Below, piece after piece: positions 9,721 to 19,662 of a stretch of 64,000 bases of DNA (position 1 is the stretch's first letter; every line of letters starts with the position of its first letter). The position numbers and the translations under genes were made by a program. The stretch comes from Flavobacteriales bacterium (GTDB lineage Bacteria; Bacteroidota; Bacteroidia; Flavobacteriales_D; Sanyastnellaceae). The DNA is taken from positions 20,015 through 84,014 of the forward strand of contig JAIBBG010000007.1 of the NCBI GenBank assembly GCA_019694805.1, read 5' to 3'. A model generated the notes under the pieces. The model was not told the origin of the DNA. It did not search any database and was given only the letters and a program-made list of their open reading frames with translations.

Positions 9721-12366
9721 CTACTGAACTGAGATCATGAACACTTTCCTTTCATCATGATCAGATCTTACAGCAACAAAGTATTGAGCAGCAGGCCATG
9801 CACTCAAATCCAATTGCAATTGACCCGTGGTGTTACTCAAAAATTTTTGCTCAAAAATGAGTTCACCCATGACATTGTAAACATCAATGTGGGTGATGAC
9901 ATCCGGAATGGAGATATTCAGAAACCCGGAAGTTGGGTTGGGATAAATAGCCCAATCATCCCTGTTTTCCAATTGGATGCTTTTCACCAACGATGAAATT
10001 TCACCGTTGTCATTTTGTTGTGAAATGCGGTAATACTGCAATCCCTTTTCGGGATGTTGATCAACTTCAAAAAAATGAATACCATCTGAAGCCTGCGAGC
10101 AATCCAACTCCTTGATCAACTGCCAATGGATGGCATCAGTGCTCTTTTCCAAAATATATTCATGACATTGTATTCCTTGAGAAATGGTCCAATGGCACTC
10201 CACTTGATGAACATGACTCGCGTAGTGAACGTCGAATGAAATCAATTCCACGGGTAAAGACATTGCCAGGGTATAATCAGCGAGAAAACCATCGTATACC
10301 CCTGAAGAACTCAATGCAGTTTGAAATGCTCCTGGCGTAGCAATACTATTGGCCGATGAAGTAAATCCTCCTACAAACAAATGTGTCACTGCATCACCTA
10401 CAACTGAACGAATAAAGTCGTCCGAGCTACCACCGAAATACGTGATCCAGTTTACTGTGCCGGAAATATCAAAGCAACTCAAGAAGCCATCATAAGAACC
10501 TCCGCCAAAAGTAGTTTGTGTGGCACCTGCCGTAACCAAACCGGAGTTTGACGCAGTATTGCCACCGATGTAAATACTTCCAGCACCATCAGTCCAAATA
10601 GAATATGCGATGTCCTGAGAAATACCACCCAAATAAGTTGACCAATTTCTGGTTCCTGCGCTACTCAAACTAAGAATAAATGAATCCGACGGGCCATTGA
10701 GAACAGTATCGTAGGCGCCGGCTGTGGCTATTCCAACTGTAGAATTGGTTTGGCCTGTAATCAAAAGATCACCGCTGAGGTCAATAGCCAACCCATAACC
10801 GTTGTCCGATAAATTGCTACCGAAATAAGTTGACCACACCAGGTTTCCAGCATTACCGAACTTGGTTATCAATGCGTCATTTGATCCACCAATGACCGTT
10901 TGAAAAGCGCCAGCGGTAGACAATCCTGATGAATTCGTTGAGGAAAGCAAAATATATTCGGATGCTGCATTGATTTTAATTTGATAGGCCACATCCACTC
11001 CAGTTCCCCCGAGATAACTTCCCCAATTCAATCCGCCTGTTGAGTTAAACGATGCGATGAATCCGTCAGAACTTCCGCCTGCCAGTGCCAATTGGTGTGC
11101 ACCTGCGGAAGCGATGGCATTTGTTGATGCCGTCTGTCCGCAAATGGCAATGTCACTTCCGTTAAGCGTAATGCCCCGCCCCATCTCATTCAAAGTGCCG
11201 CCGTAGTAAGTGCTCCAGATCAAACCTCCGACAGGACTCATTTTCGCGAGAATCACATCAGAATTTCCACCGAGAATGGTTTGATGCGTGCCTGCTGTTG
11301 CCAAAGCAGTTGATGCAGATGATCCTGTAAAATAGAGGTTACCCGAAGCATCTGTGACCATGTCAATGAGCTGTTCATCCGCAGTACCACCAAAATAGGT
11401 CGACCACAAACGATTTCCATTGATATCAAACTTCGCAATAAAAATGTCGAAAAACGGTGATCCACCATAGGTTCCCTGATATGCTCCGGCTGAAGCGATA
11501 CCTCCGGCAGATTGAGTAATACCACCGAGGAATACACCTCCCATACCATCTATGACAGTCTTTAATCCTTGTTCTACTGAAGCTCCACCGAAATAGGTAG
11601 ACCAGTTAACCGTTGGTGACGGAATGGGATCAATTATCAATGGAGCTTTCGAATGCGTAATCACTTCGCTGGCTGTAAAACCGATCACATGAGGTTCACA
11701 CAACATGTATCGGATGTCGACTTCCTTTTTACGCTCGTTTTCAAATAAAAAACTGAAAGGAATTGATTCTGTAATGATTCCCAGCGAAGTCTGCAGTTCA
11801 AAATGATTGCGATCCTCACCCATCAATATCTTATCCTGACCCTGGTATTGGAGTTTAATCATTCCCAGATCCGAAGCATGTTTCAGGATGAAATTGATCT
11901 TTGGAACCCAAACTCCATGTTCATTGAGAAGCGATGTGAATTCTACATCAATGCCTTTCCAAGCATCGTGGCAAATCACAGTGCGGAAGGTCAGAACATC
12001 GCGTATTTCCTCAGGACCGTTTTGACCGGAAAAAATGTAATGACTGATCTCACCCACAGGCTCAATGAACTCCATCCATGATTCTGATTGATGATCCGTT
12101 TGAAAAAGTGCATCTACCCGATGGAATTGGGTTTGCTGATTGAGTTGTTGGCGGAGTTGGTGAGAAAAACCGTTCGAGGTGATGAGCAAATCGTATTCAT
12201 CAGAAAAGAATGCTGCTACGATATGGTGATTGTGAGTTCCGTACTGATCCAATATCTGTCCTTTGTTGCATACATATCCATCTTGATGAGGTTGATGAGC
12301 ATATGCATCAGCCCATCCCAAGAAGGAAGACATAGAATACAACAATGCCAATAATGCAGTTCTCAT
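9721..12366 (-). CDS. SBBP-repeat protein with type A T9SS sorting domain
   Basis: An 881-residue exported protein. After the signal peptide (~1-24, ending DAYAHQ) there is an N-terminal domain like those that precede SBBP repeats. It is followed by about seven repeats of the form LxWSTYFGGxxxDxxxxIxxDxxGxxYxxGxTxS (~residues 255-690), a bladed beta-propeller. A linking beta domain and a type A T9SS sorting domain form the end: DWAIYPNPTSGFLNISIP to YFVAVRSDHDERKVFMISVQ. It is likely a secreted or surface-attached protein of unknown ligand. The gene ends 7 nt from the convergent TonB-C gene. A TATTTTCG -7-like box lies about 20 nt upstream of the ATG on the minus strand. Confidence 0.9.
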   Translation of the reverse strand: MRTALLALLYSMSSFLGWADAYAHQPHQDGYVCNKGQILDQYGTHNHHIVAAFFSDEYDLLITSNGFSHQLRQQLNQQTQFHRVDALFQTDHQSESWMEFIEPVGEISHYIFSGQNGPEEIRDVLTFRTVICHDAWKGIDVEFTSLLNEHGVWVPKINFILKHASDLGMIKLQYQGQDKILMGEDRNHFELQTSLGIITESIPFSFLFENERKKEVDIRYMLCEPHVIGFTASEVITHSKAPLIIDPIPSPTVNWSTYFGGASVEQGLKTVIDGMGGVFLGGITQSAGGIASAGAYQGTYGGSPFFDIFIAKFDINGNRLWSTYFGGTADEQLIDMVTDASGNLYFTGSSASTALATAGTHQTILGGNSDVILAKMSPVGGLIWSTYYGGTLNEMGRGITLNGSDIAICGQTASTNAIASAGAHQLALAGGSSDGFIASFNSTGGLNWGSYLGGTGVDVAYQIKINAASEYILLSSTNSSGLSTAGAFQTVIGGSNDALITKFGNAGNLVWSTYFGSNLSDNGYGLAIDLSGDLLITGQTNSTVGIATAGAYDTVLNGPSDSFILSLSSAGTRNWSTYLGGISQDIAYSIWTDGAGSIYIGGNTASNSGLVTAGATQTTFGGGSYDGFLSCFDISGTVNWITYFGGSSDDFIRSVVGDAVTHLFVGGFTSSANSIATPGAFQTALSSSGVYDGFLADYTLAMSLPVELISFDVHYASHVHQVECHWTISQGIQCHEYILEKSTDAIHWQLIKELDCSQASDGIHFFEVDQHPEKGLQYYRISQQNDNGEISSLVKSIQLENRDDWAIYPNPTSGFLNISIPDVITHIDVYNVMGELIFEQKFLSNTTGQLQLDLSAWPAAQYFVAVRSDHDERKVFMISVQ

Positions 12367-12601
12367 CAGATACTTTTCACTCAGCTACGAAAATACCATG
12401 AATAATCCGTTGTTTTTCAGTGTTTCAGTAGAGAATTGAGCACAATCCACTGTTCAATCCATTAATCCTTAAAAATTCACGACAGAACCCCGACAACGTT
12501 TCTATGAATATAGATGTCATCATCATAGAAATTCCACAATGAGGATCCAAAAACATGTCCATACAAGTTTTGGGTAGTGAGAAAGATTCAGATAATCGCA
12601 T

Positions 12602-12609
12602 TAATTTCG
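12602..12609 (+). promoter_or_regulatory. -7 box TAATTTCG, 4 nt before the ATG
   Basis: A 7-of-8 match to TAnnTTTG, ending 4 nt before the ATG at 12614. The transcript would start at or within 1-2 nt of the ATG (leaderless). Confidence 0.5.
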
Positions 12610-12613
12610 GAGC

Positions 12614-15600
12614 ATGGGTTTGAAGACCTACACATTTTTCGCCTTCCTTCTGATTTCGCTGAGACTTTGTGCGCAGCACAACAATGGTCTATCGTATATC
12701 ATGAACCGGGGGCAATGGCCAGAACACGTTAAGGCCAGTGCTGATTTGGGAAGTGGAAGAGTTTTTATCGAAAGGCATGGATTTACATACCACTTCTTTG
12801 ACCTCAGTTCGCTTCGTGATGCTCACGATGAAGGGGGCCTTTTCAAATCAAATGATCCACGAATCAAAGGTCATGTTTATCGCGTAGTACTCGAACAATC
12901 ACAGCGTGCTACGACCCAATTCTCAGATCAGAAAAAAACCTATTTCAATTATTTTCTTGGAAATGATGAAAAAAGCTGGGCTTCCGGATGTCCGGCTTTT
13001 GGCGATGTATTCATGAACCAAGTATATCCTGGCATTGACATGCATGTCTACTCTTCCGGACCATTCATGAAGTATGATTTTATCATTCAACCCGGAGCCG
13101 ACGCGTCTCAGATCAGCATGAGGTACGAAGGCGTTTCTGACATTTATCTTGAACACGAAAGAGTGATCATCAAAACTTCTGTTCACGAAACAGCGGAACA
13201 AAAACCTATTGCATGGCAAATCATTGATGGTGAAAAGCGCATGATCAGATGTCAATATGTACTGGAACAAGAGTCCATCCGATTCCTTTTTCCAGATGGA
13301 TATAACACGAAGTACGAACTCATCATAGACCCTGAACTGGTGTTCTCGACGTACAGTGGAAGTTCAAGTGACAATTTTGGATATACGGCAACATATGATG
13401 AAGATGGCTATCTCTATAGCGGAAGTTCTGCATTCGGTCAAAACTATCCTGTAACGACAGGTGCTTATCAAACAACACATCAGGGTGGTGATAGTGGTAT
13501 TGAGCAAGGTATTGACATGGCGTTATCGAAATACGATGTGAGCGGTACCTTCATGGTATGGTCAACATTTTTAGGAGGAAGTGGTGATGATCTTCCACAC
13601 AGTATCATTACAAATAGTCATGATGAATTGATGGTATATGGTTCAACCGGGTCGAACGACTTTCCAACTACAACAGGAGCTATCCAAACCGGATTCAATG
13701 GAGGGTCGCTCGTTGCACCATCAGGCACCGGAGCCAATTTCCCGAATGGATCTGACATTGTTGTCGCCCACTTCAATTCAACATGCACTGATTTGATTGG
13801 ATCGACTTATCTCGGAGGCTCCGGAAATGACGGCGTTTGTACATCTACCAATCTCAAACACAATTATGCCGATGAATTTCGCGGTGAGATTTCATTGGAT
13901 GAAAACGAAAATATTTTGGTGGTTTCATCGACATTTTCTAATGACTTCCCAGTAGCCAATGCCATCCAAAATAGTATAGGAGGCAGTCAAGATGCAGTGA
14001 TACTGAAACTGGATCCGACACTTGATCTCATGATTTGGGGTACCTATTTCGGAGGAACAGGCGACGATTCGGGTTTTTCAATATCCAACAACAGCGCAGG
14101 CATTTTGTATGTGTGCGGTGGAACCACTTCAAGTAATTTAAACCTTGGAAATTTCGGTGCTCAAACTTCCAATGCAGGTGGTCTGGCAGATGGATATGTG
14201 ATACGAATTTCAGCGAATGGATCGAATTTGATCAGCGGCACTTATTGGGGATCGGACCAGTATGATCAATTGTATTTCATAGAAATCGACAGCGATGATC
14301 AGGTATACGTTTTTGGACAGACCACGGCTTCTGGTAGCACGATGATGATCAATGCTACTTACGGAACACCGGACAGCGGAAACTTGCTCACCAAATTCAC
14401 ACCATCATTGAGTAGTGTCACTTGGTCTACAGTATTCGGCACAGGTGATGGTAAACCCAATCTCTCACCGTCAGCATTTCTTGTGGACTACTGCAATCGC
14501 ATTTACATCAGTGGTTGGGGTATCACAACTGTGAACAACAATCCACTCAATCCGGGTGCGAATTTGTTTTCCATGAATACACTGGAAACAACGCCGGATG
14601 CTTTCGACAACGCTTGTTCGACAGGAGATTTCTACATGGCCGTATTTGATGAAAACATGACCCAATTGGAATACGGTACTTTCTTTGGCGGCGGCACAAG
14701 TAGCGAACACGTAGATGGCGGCACCAGTAGATTCGACCGCAAAGGTGTGATTTACCAAAGCGTCTGTGCAGGTTGTGGTGGCAACAGCGATTTCCCCATA
14801 TTTCCTTCGAATGCATGGTCAGCCATCAACAACAGCTCATGTAACAATGGTGTTTACAAATTTGATTTTCAATTGCCGCTTACTGTAGCTGATTTCACCA
14901 CAACGCCCACCGGTTGTGTGAATGTTCCTATTCAATTTGAAAATACGAGCACCTATGCCCAAACATATTCATGGGACTTCGGAGATGAAACCACCTCATT
15001 GGCACAAAATCCAGTGCACACCTATGATGAAGCCGGAACATATACCATCACACTTATCGTAACACACAATCTCACATGCAATGGTTCGGATACCATCATG
15101 CACGATATTGTGATACTTGCTCCCGTGTTTCAAGATTTGGATGACCTGAATATTTGTGATGGTGACGAACCAGAGCTTGGACCAGATAATTCAAATCCGG
15201 ACTTCACATACTTATGGTCTCCAGATCTCTATCTCAACTTCGCGAATATTCCCAATCCAACTTTCATTGGTAATGTGGATACCGAATACACGCTGACCGT
15301 CACGCATGACGGCTGCACAGATGTATATCATCAATTCGTTGATGTAACCGACCTCGTATTGCAAGTTCCAAATGACACAACACTCTGTGATGAAGTTCCT
15401 TTGACACTGAATGCCATTTATTCTCCACCCAATGCTAATATTACATGGAGTGACGAAGCTAATTTCAGCAATGTTTTAAATGACAGCAACAATGATCCGG
15501 ATATCACGGTCATGATTCAGACACCATCGACATTCTATGTACAGATCGAAGCATTTGGATGTCAACTCACCGCTGATGTAAATGTAGGCCTGGTAAGTTT

Positions 15601-16360
15601 TCAAGCTGTAATTCAAGGTGATTTTACTGTGTGTGCCAATGATACCACCACACTGAGTGTTCTATCACCGAATCCTGATTTTCTCTACTCGTGGTTACCA
15701 GAAGAACTCGTGATCGATGGACAGAATACACCAATCGCAGAAGTCATGGTACCACAACAAACCATGTTCTATCTCAATGCTGAGACACCATTTGGTTGTT
15801 CAGCGAGCGATTCCGTTGAAGTGAATATCAGCGGACTGACTGCTGAATTGTTGAGTGCGACTGCAACACCTGAAATCATTTTGGAAGGTCAGACATCACA
15901 ATTGAATGTACTTCCTTCCGGTTACCAATACAATTGGACACCGGGTGCAACGTTGAATCATCCGAATATTCAATCACCCATCGCAACTCCATTGCAAACG
16001 ACAACCTATACGGTTACCGTGAGCGACGGCGAGTGTCAGGCACGGTCTGAAATAACCGTTCGGTTGGTTGATTTCGTATGCGGGCCGCCGAGCATTTATG
16101 TTCCTAATGCATTCACTCCAAATACAGATGAGCGCAATGAAAAGCTCTTCGTTCATGCCAATAACATCAGTAAACTTTACTTTGTGATTTACGATAGATG
16201 GGGTGAAAAAATTTTCGAGACCGACAAAGCAGCAATAGGTTGGGATGGCACTTATGAAGGTCGTGAGCTCGATCCTGATGTTTACGTTTATTATCTGGAG
16301 GCTACTTGTTACGGTGGAGAAACCTATTTTGAAGAAGGAAACATCACATTGATCAGATGA
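12614..16360 (+). CDS. Large PKD/SBBP adhesin with type B T9SS sorting domain
   Basis: A 1,248-residue protein. The signal peptide (~1-21, ending LRLCAQ) is followed by a DUF7948-like N-terminal domain (NRGQWPEHVKA to LIIDPELVF), SBBP-like repeats (~240-730, e.g. MVWSTFLGGSGDD) and a PKD domain (~758-840, YSWDFGDETTSLAQNPVHTY). Several Ig-like units follow (~845-1155), then the gliding-motility-associated C-terminal domain (IYVPNAFTPNTDERNE, VIYDRWGEKIFE, GTYEGRELDPDVYVYYLEA). That makes it a type B T9SS substrate and probable surface adhesin. Its TGA overlaps the ATG of a PorP/SprF gene (ATGA), which is strong evidence that the two act together. Confidence 0.92.
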   Translation: MGLKTYTFFAFLLISLRLCAQHNNGLSYIMNRGQWPEHVKASADLGSGRVFIERHGFTYHFFDLSSLRDAHDEGGLFKSNDPRIKGHVYRVVLEQSQRATTQFSDQKKTYFNYFLGNDEKSWASGCPAFGDVFMNQVYPGIDMHVYSSGPFMKYDFIIQPGADASQISMRYEGVSDIYLEHERVIIKTSVHETAEQKPIAWQIIDGEKRMIRCQYVLEQESIRFLFPDGYNTKYELIIDPELVFSTYSGSSSDNFGYTATYDEDGYLYSGSSAFGQNYPVTTGAYQTTHQGGDSGIEQGIDMALSKYDVSGTFMVWSTFLGGSGDDLPHSIITNSHDELMVYGSTGSNDFPTTTGAIQTGFNGGSLVAPSGTGANFPNGSDIVVAHFNSTCTDLIGSTYLGGSGNDGVCTSTNLKHNYADEFRGEISLDENENILVVSSTFSNDFPVANAIQNSIGGSQDAVILKLDPTLDLMIWGTYFGGTGDDSGFSISNNSAGILYVCGGTTSSNLNLGNFGAQTSNAGGLADGYVIRISANGSNLISGTYWGSDQYDQLYFIEIDSDDQVYVFGQTTASGSTMMINATYGTPDSGNLLTKFTPSLSSVTWSTVFGTGDGKPNLSPSAFLVDYCNRIYISGWGITTVNNNPLNPGANLFSMNTLETTPDAFDNACSTGDFYMAVFDENMTQLEYGTFFGGGTSSEHVDGGTSRFDRKGVIYQSVCAGCGGNSDFPIFPSNAWSAINNSSCNNGVYKFDFQLPLTVADFTTTPTGCVNVPIQFENTSTYAQTYSWDFGDETTSLAQNPVHTYDEAGTYTITLIVTHNLTCNGSDTIMHDIVILAPVFQDLDDLNICDGDEPELGPDNSNPDFTYLWSPDLYLNFANIPNPTFIGNVDTEYTLTVTHDGCTDVYHQFVDVTDLVLQVPNDTTLCDEVPLTLNAIYSPPNANITWSDEANFSNVLNDSNNDPDITVMIQTPSTFYVQIEAFGCQLTADVNVGLVSFQAVIQGDFTVCANDTTTLSVLSPNPDFLYSWLPEELVIDGQNTPIAEVMVPQQTMFYLNAETPFGCSASDSVEVNISGLTAELLSATATPEIILEGQTSQLNVLPSGYQYNWTPGATLNHPNIQSPIATPLQTTTYTVTVSDGECQARSEITVRLVDFVCGPPSIYVPNAFTPNTDERNEKLFVHANNISKLYFVIYDRWGEKIFETDKAAIGWDGTYEGRELDPDVYVYYLEATCYGGETYFEEGNITLIR

Positions 16361-17439
16361 TGGGCACTTCATTCATATGGGCTAAGCTTATCGGTTTAAA
16401 AATCAAACTGATCATATGCATTGGATTGACCACGTCGCTGATCACGTATGCACAAGATATTCATTTCTCACAGTTTTATCAATCGCCCTTCAATTTGAAT
16501 CCCGCGCAGGCCGGACAATTTGACGGCGCCTACCGTTTTGTAGGAAATCAAAGAACCCAATGGCGATCAGTAACCACTCCCTACTCCACTTTTGGATTGA
16601 GCGGAGATGCCGCACACCTCGAACTTCCTGATGGCATACTCAACACCAAGGATGGCATGCCCTATCAGACAAAATGGAATGTTGGGTTATCATTCTATCA
16701 TGACAAAGCTGGTGATTCGCAACTTAAATCCACCATCATTCAATTAACATTAGGTCAGGACTTTCAAATGGGTAATGATGACCTATCGAGAATTTCCATT
16801 GCTGGGATGATTGGATACAATTCCATGCGTATTGATTATTCAGCATTACGTTACGACAATCAATGGAATGGTTTTGCTTATGATCCGGGTATTTCATCCG
16901 GCGAAAATTTCCCACGCGATTCAAGAGGTTATTTGAATACCGCTGCAGGAATCTGCTGGTACAAAACATGGAACAGAAAAAAAGAAATGATTGGAGGTAT
17001 TTCACTCATGAATATTTCTAAACCCAAACAAAGTTTTTTCAATGATGGTTATGTAAAACTGGATACTCGTTTGAATGCACATGGCGGCTATCGATTCCCC
17101 ATCAAAAACAACTGGCTTGGCGAACCGATGATTCTGGCAATGGTTCAAGGGACATATCGGGAAATAAATTTTGGAGGCCGTGCGCTTTTTGTCATGAATG
17201 ACAAACCATGGTTTTGGCGGTCAGTGTATTTCGGTGTTTTTGGTCGAGCCAAAGATGCAGGCTACGTCGTTGCCGGTTTGCAATATGATACATGGGATGT
17301 TGGAATCAGTTATGACATCAACACAAGCAATCTGAAGCCTGCCAGCAACGGCCGTGGTGGATTCGAAATTTCAGCGGTGTATATCATACCAAGAAAACCA
17401 CATCTTCTTCCGGTTAAAACATGTCCGGATTATCTCTGA
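16357..17439 (+). CDS. PorP/SprF family outer-membrane protein
   Basis: A 360-residue beta-barrel protein. After the signal peptide it begins QDIHFSQFYQSPFNLNPAQAG, the PorP/SprF hallmark, and ends with SYDINTSNLKPASNGRGGFEISAVY, the usual final strands. The ATG overlaps the TGA of the upstream adhesin (ATGA), so translation is coupled; a second ATG follows immediately at 16360. By analogy with SprB/SprF this protein is the dedicated outer-membrane partner for the upstream type B protein. Its last 10 nt overlap the end of the convergent subtilase gene. Confidence 0.92.
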   Translation: MMGTSFIWAKLIGLKIKLIICIGLTTSLITYAQDIHFSQFYQSPFNLNPAQAGQFDGAYRFVGNQRTQWRSVTTPYSTFGLSGDAAHLELPDGILNTKDGMPYQTKWNVGLSFYHDKAGDSQLKSTIIQLTLGQDFQMGNDDLSRISIAGMIGYNSMRIDYSALRYDNQWNGFAYDPGISSGENFPRDSRGYLNTAAGICWYKTWNRKKEMIGGISLMNISKPKQSFFNDGYVKLDTRLNAHGGYRFPIKNNWLGEPMILAMVQGTYREINFGGRALFVMNDKPWFWRSVYFGVFGRAKDAGYVVAGLQYDTWDVGISYDINTSNLKPASNGRGGFEISAVYIIPRKPHLLPVKTCPDYL

Positions 17440-19613
17440 CCAGAGATCATCAATTTTGTTCTGCTCACAGAACCATCCGTCTTGACTTCCAAAGCATAGA
17501 TCCCTGTTGCAAGTTGTGACACATCAACCAGATTTCCATTCAACTGTAGCGTCATCACTTTTCCTGACATATCAGTGACAACAATTGACAAACACTTTTC
17601 TTTCGATGGTATCACGACATGAATATAGTCCGCGGCTGGATTGGGAAAAACCCGGATTTCCGCAGTTGGATATTCATCTACACGAAGACCTTGCGTTGCC
17701 AAAGCAGCCTGAACCGCAGCATACGCATTGATCTTACCATAGCCCCACATCACATCTCCCGGGGGTGAGATCGGACCCGTAAATTCATCCTCTCTGGCAG
17801 TTGCTTGTAAAATTTCTTTGACTTGTTGCGCAGTCAAAAAAGGGTTGGCATCCAACATCAAAGCAACGATTCCAGCCACACATGGAGAAGCCATAGAAGT
17901 TCCAGATAATCTTGCAAAATCGTAATCATGTCCGTTGAAAGTAATGGTTTCAATAGACGTAAATGAAGCATCAGTATAAGACGACATGGAAGAAGCAACA
18001 TTCACTCCTGGTGCAGCGATATCAGGTTTCATGGCACCTGTAATCAAAGGACCAATGCTGGAAAATCCAGCACGCTGACCACCAGCAGGGTTTCCTATCA
18101 CATTGATGTATTCGGCGGTATATGCCGCGACGCTGATCACGCTGGCCGCACATGTGGGCTCGCTGATGCTGTATTCGGAATCGCCGCTCATGCCAGAAGC
18201 ACCGCCGAATGTTGTGAGCGGCAATCCCCAATTGCCAACGCCATTGGTCAATTCTACCAGGTTCCAAAAATGCACTGTGCCAGAAGCGGCCGTCGCATTC
18301 AATACTACACGAAGTGACCCATTGGTATTTTTCACACGCAATCGCATATGCGGCCTTCCATTCAATGGATGCGCTGCATCCGTTGTTAAGTTAAACCAAA
18401 TCGTGTCATTGTTCGGTGTAACCAACACGCTATCCAGATACGACTGTGCTGTATTAGTCAAATGCATGGGAGTTTCATCCAGCAAAGTATTTCCTGAATT
18501 GTATACTTTGAAACCTGCAGAAAATGATTCTCCAACTTCTCCCCACATCGTTACGCTTTCTCCCCACATTGTCGGATTCGTGTAAGTATCAAATTCAATC
18601 CTCGTCGTCAATAAATCATTATTGAATGTTTTCTTGATGTGAAAATTATTGTCGCCATTATTTCCTCCCGAGGCCACGAAAACCAAACCTTCTTCAGACA
18701 ATTGATCGAGAGCTTGTGAAATCAAAGAATTGCCATCAAGTGTCCCGATGTAATAGAGTCCCCAACTCATATTCACGACCAAACGTTTTCCTTCTGAGTC
18801 TGCAACTCCTTTCATCCAATGAAAAGCGTCAATAACCGAAGCGTAATCCACCAGAAACGTAGCAAATACAAAATTTGCTTCAGGTGCCATTCCACGATAA
18901 ATGGTTGTCCCGCCGCTACCTCCAGCAATACCGGCTACGTGAGATCCATGATAAGCATAGCTATAAATATTCGCAGTATCGGATTGGGCATCGAACAATT
19001 CTGACTCGCCAACATACTCTGCACCATAAGCAAATCCATTCGGATGATTTCCGGAAGTTTTATACTGATCCCAAGCAGCTAGAATGCGAGTGGTTTGGTA
19101 TAGCGTGTCGTAAAACATGGGATGCGTGTAATCGAAGCCCCAATCAGTAACGCCAATGATCACATCCTTACCAGTATAAGCTTGTGGTAAATTGATGCCC
19201 AATTGAACGCTATCGGCGCGAACATCTTTCATGACTTTATCCAAATGAGGTTGTGTCTTACCCGGAATTTCGAGATAACTGAAAACATCTTCAAAATTCA
19301 CCTCGTCAAACACACGGATTGGAACCTTCATGGTGACAATTTTACCAGTGGTGCTTCCACGCAATACACCAGCCTGTAGCATTGCCTCCCATGACGGAGT
19401 ATCATGTATTTTACCAATGATGGATACAAACACTTCACCGCCAAAATCATAAATCGGCAGTGTATTCCAATCGGAAAGGCTCAATAAATCCGGACTTTTT
19501 CCCAAATCCACAAGCCTTTCAAAGTCATGTCGACTCGATGCAGACATGATTAGATTGGCCTGAGATGTTAGGGCCAACAAACATGAAATAATGACACAGC
19601 TAAAAATTCTCAT
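17430..19613 (-). CDS. S8 subtilisin-like serine protease, T9SS type A cargo
   Basis: A 727-residue secreted protease with an N-terminal propeptide-like region (~25-135) and a subtilase domain. The catalytic triad is visible: Asp157 (IGVTDWGFD), His222 (HGSHVAG) and Ser573 (LSGTSMASPCVAG). A large insertion (~330-480) separates the His and Ser motifs, as in several Bacteroidota subtilases. A type A T9SS sorting domain ends the protein (IRVFPNPAADYIHVVIP to GIYALEVKTDGSVSRTKLMI). It probably digests extracellular protein. A -7-like box GATATTTG ends 4 nt before the ATG, which suggests a leaderless mRNA. It overlaps the convergent PorP/SprF gene by 10 nt. Confidence 0.94.
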   Translation of the reverse strand: MRIFSCVIISCLLALTSQANLIMSASSRHDFERLVDLGKSPDLLSLSDWNTLPIYDFGGEVFVSIIGKIHDTPSWEAMLQAGVLRGSTTGKIVTMKVPIRVFDEVNFEDVFSYLEIPGKTQPHLDKVMKDVRADSVQLGINLPQAYTGKDVIIGVTDWGFDYTHPMFYDTLYQTTRILAAWDQYKTSGNHPNGFAYGAEYVGESELFDAQSDTANIYSYAYHGSHVAGIAGGSGGTTIYRGMAPEANFVFATFLVDYASVIDAFHWMKGVADSEGKRLVVNMSWGLYYIGTLDGNSLISQALDQLSEEGLVFVASGGNNGDNNFHIKKTFNNDLLTTRIEFDTYTNPTMWGESVTMWGEVGESFSAGFKVYNSGNTLLDETPMHLTNTAQSYLDSVLVTPNNDTIWFNLTTDAAHPLNGRPHMRLRVKNTNGSLRVVLNATAASGTVHFWNLVELTNGVGNWGLPLTTFGGASGMSGDSEYSISEPTCAASVISVAAYTAEYINVIGNPAGGQRAGFSSIGPLITGAMKPDIAAPGVNVASSMSSYTDASFTSIETITFNGHDYDFARLSGTSMASPCVAGIVALMLDANPFLTAQQVKEILQATAREDEFTGPISPPGDVMWGYGKINAYAAVQAALATQGLRVDEYPTAEIRVFPNPAADYIHVVIPSKEKCLSIVVTDMSGKVMTLQLNGNLVDVSQLATGIYALEVKTDGSVSRTKLMISGQR

Positions 19614-19617
19614 GAGT

Positions 19618-19625
19618 CAAATATC
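19618..19625 (-). promoter_or_regulatory. -7 box GATATTTG, 4 nt before the protease ATG
   Basis: A 7-of-8 match to TAnnTTTG on the minus strand, separated from the ATG at 19613 by exactly 4 nt (ACTC). Confidence 0.5.
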
Positions 19626-19662
19626 TAAATTGTTATTCGAAGGAAAGGATAAAAAAGCCTGA

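Noticed and set aside
12367..12613. Intergenic gap searched for a small RNA
   Set aside because: It contains the two divergent promoters only; no terminator-ended unit is visible.
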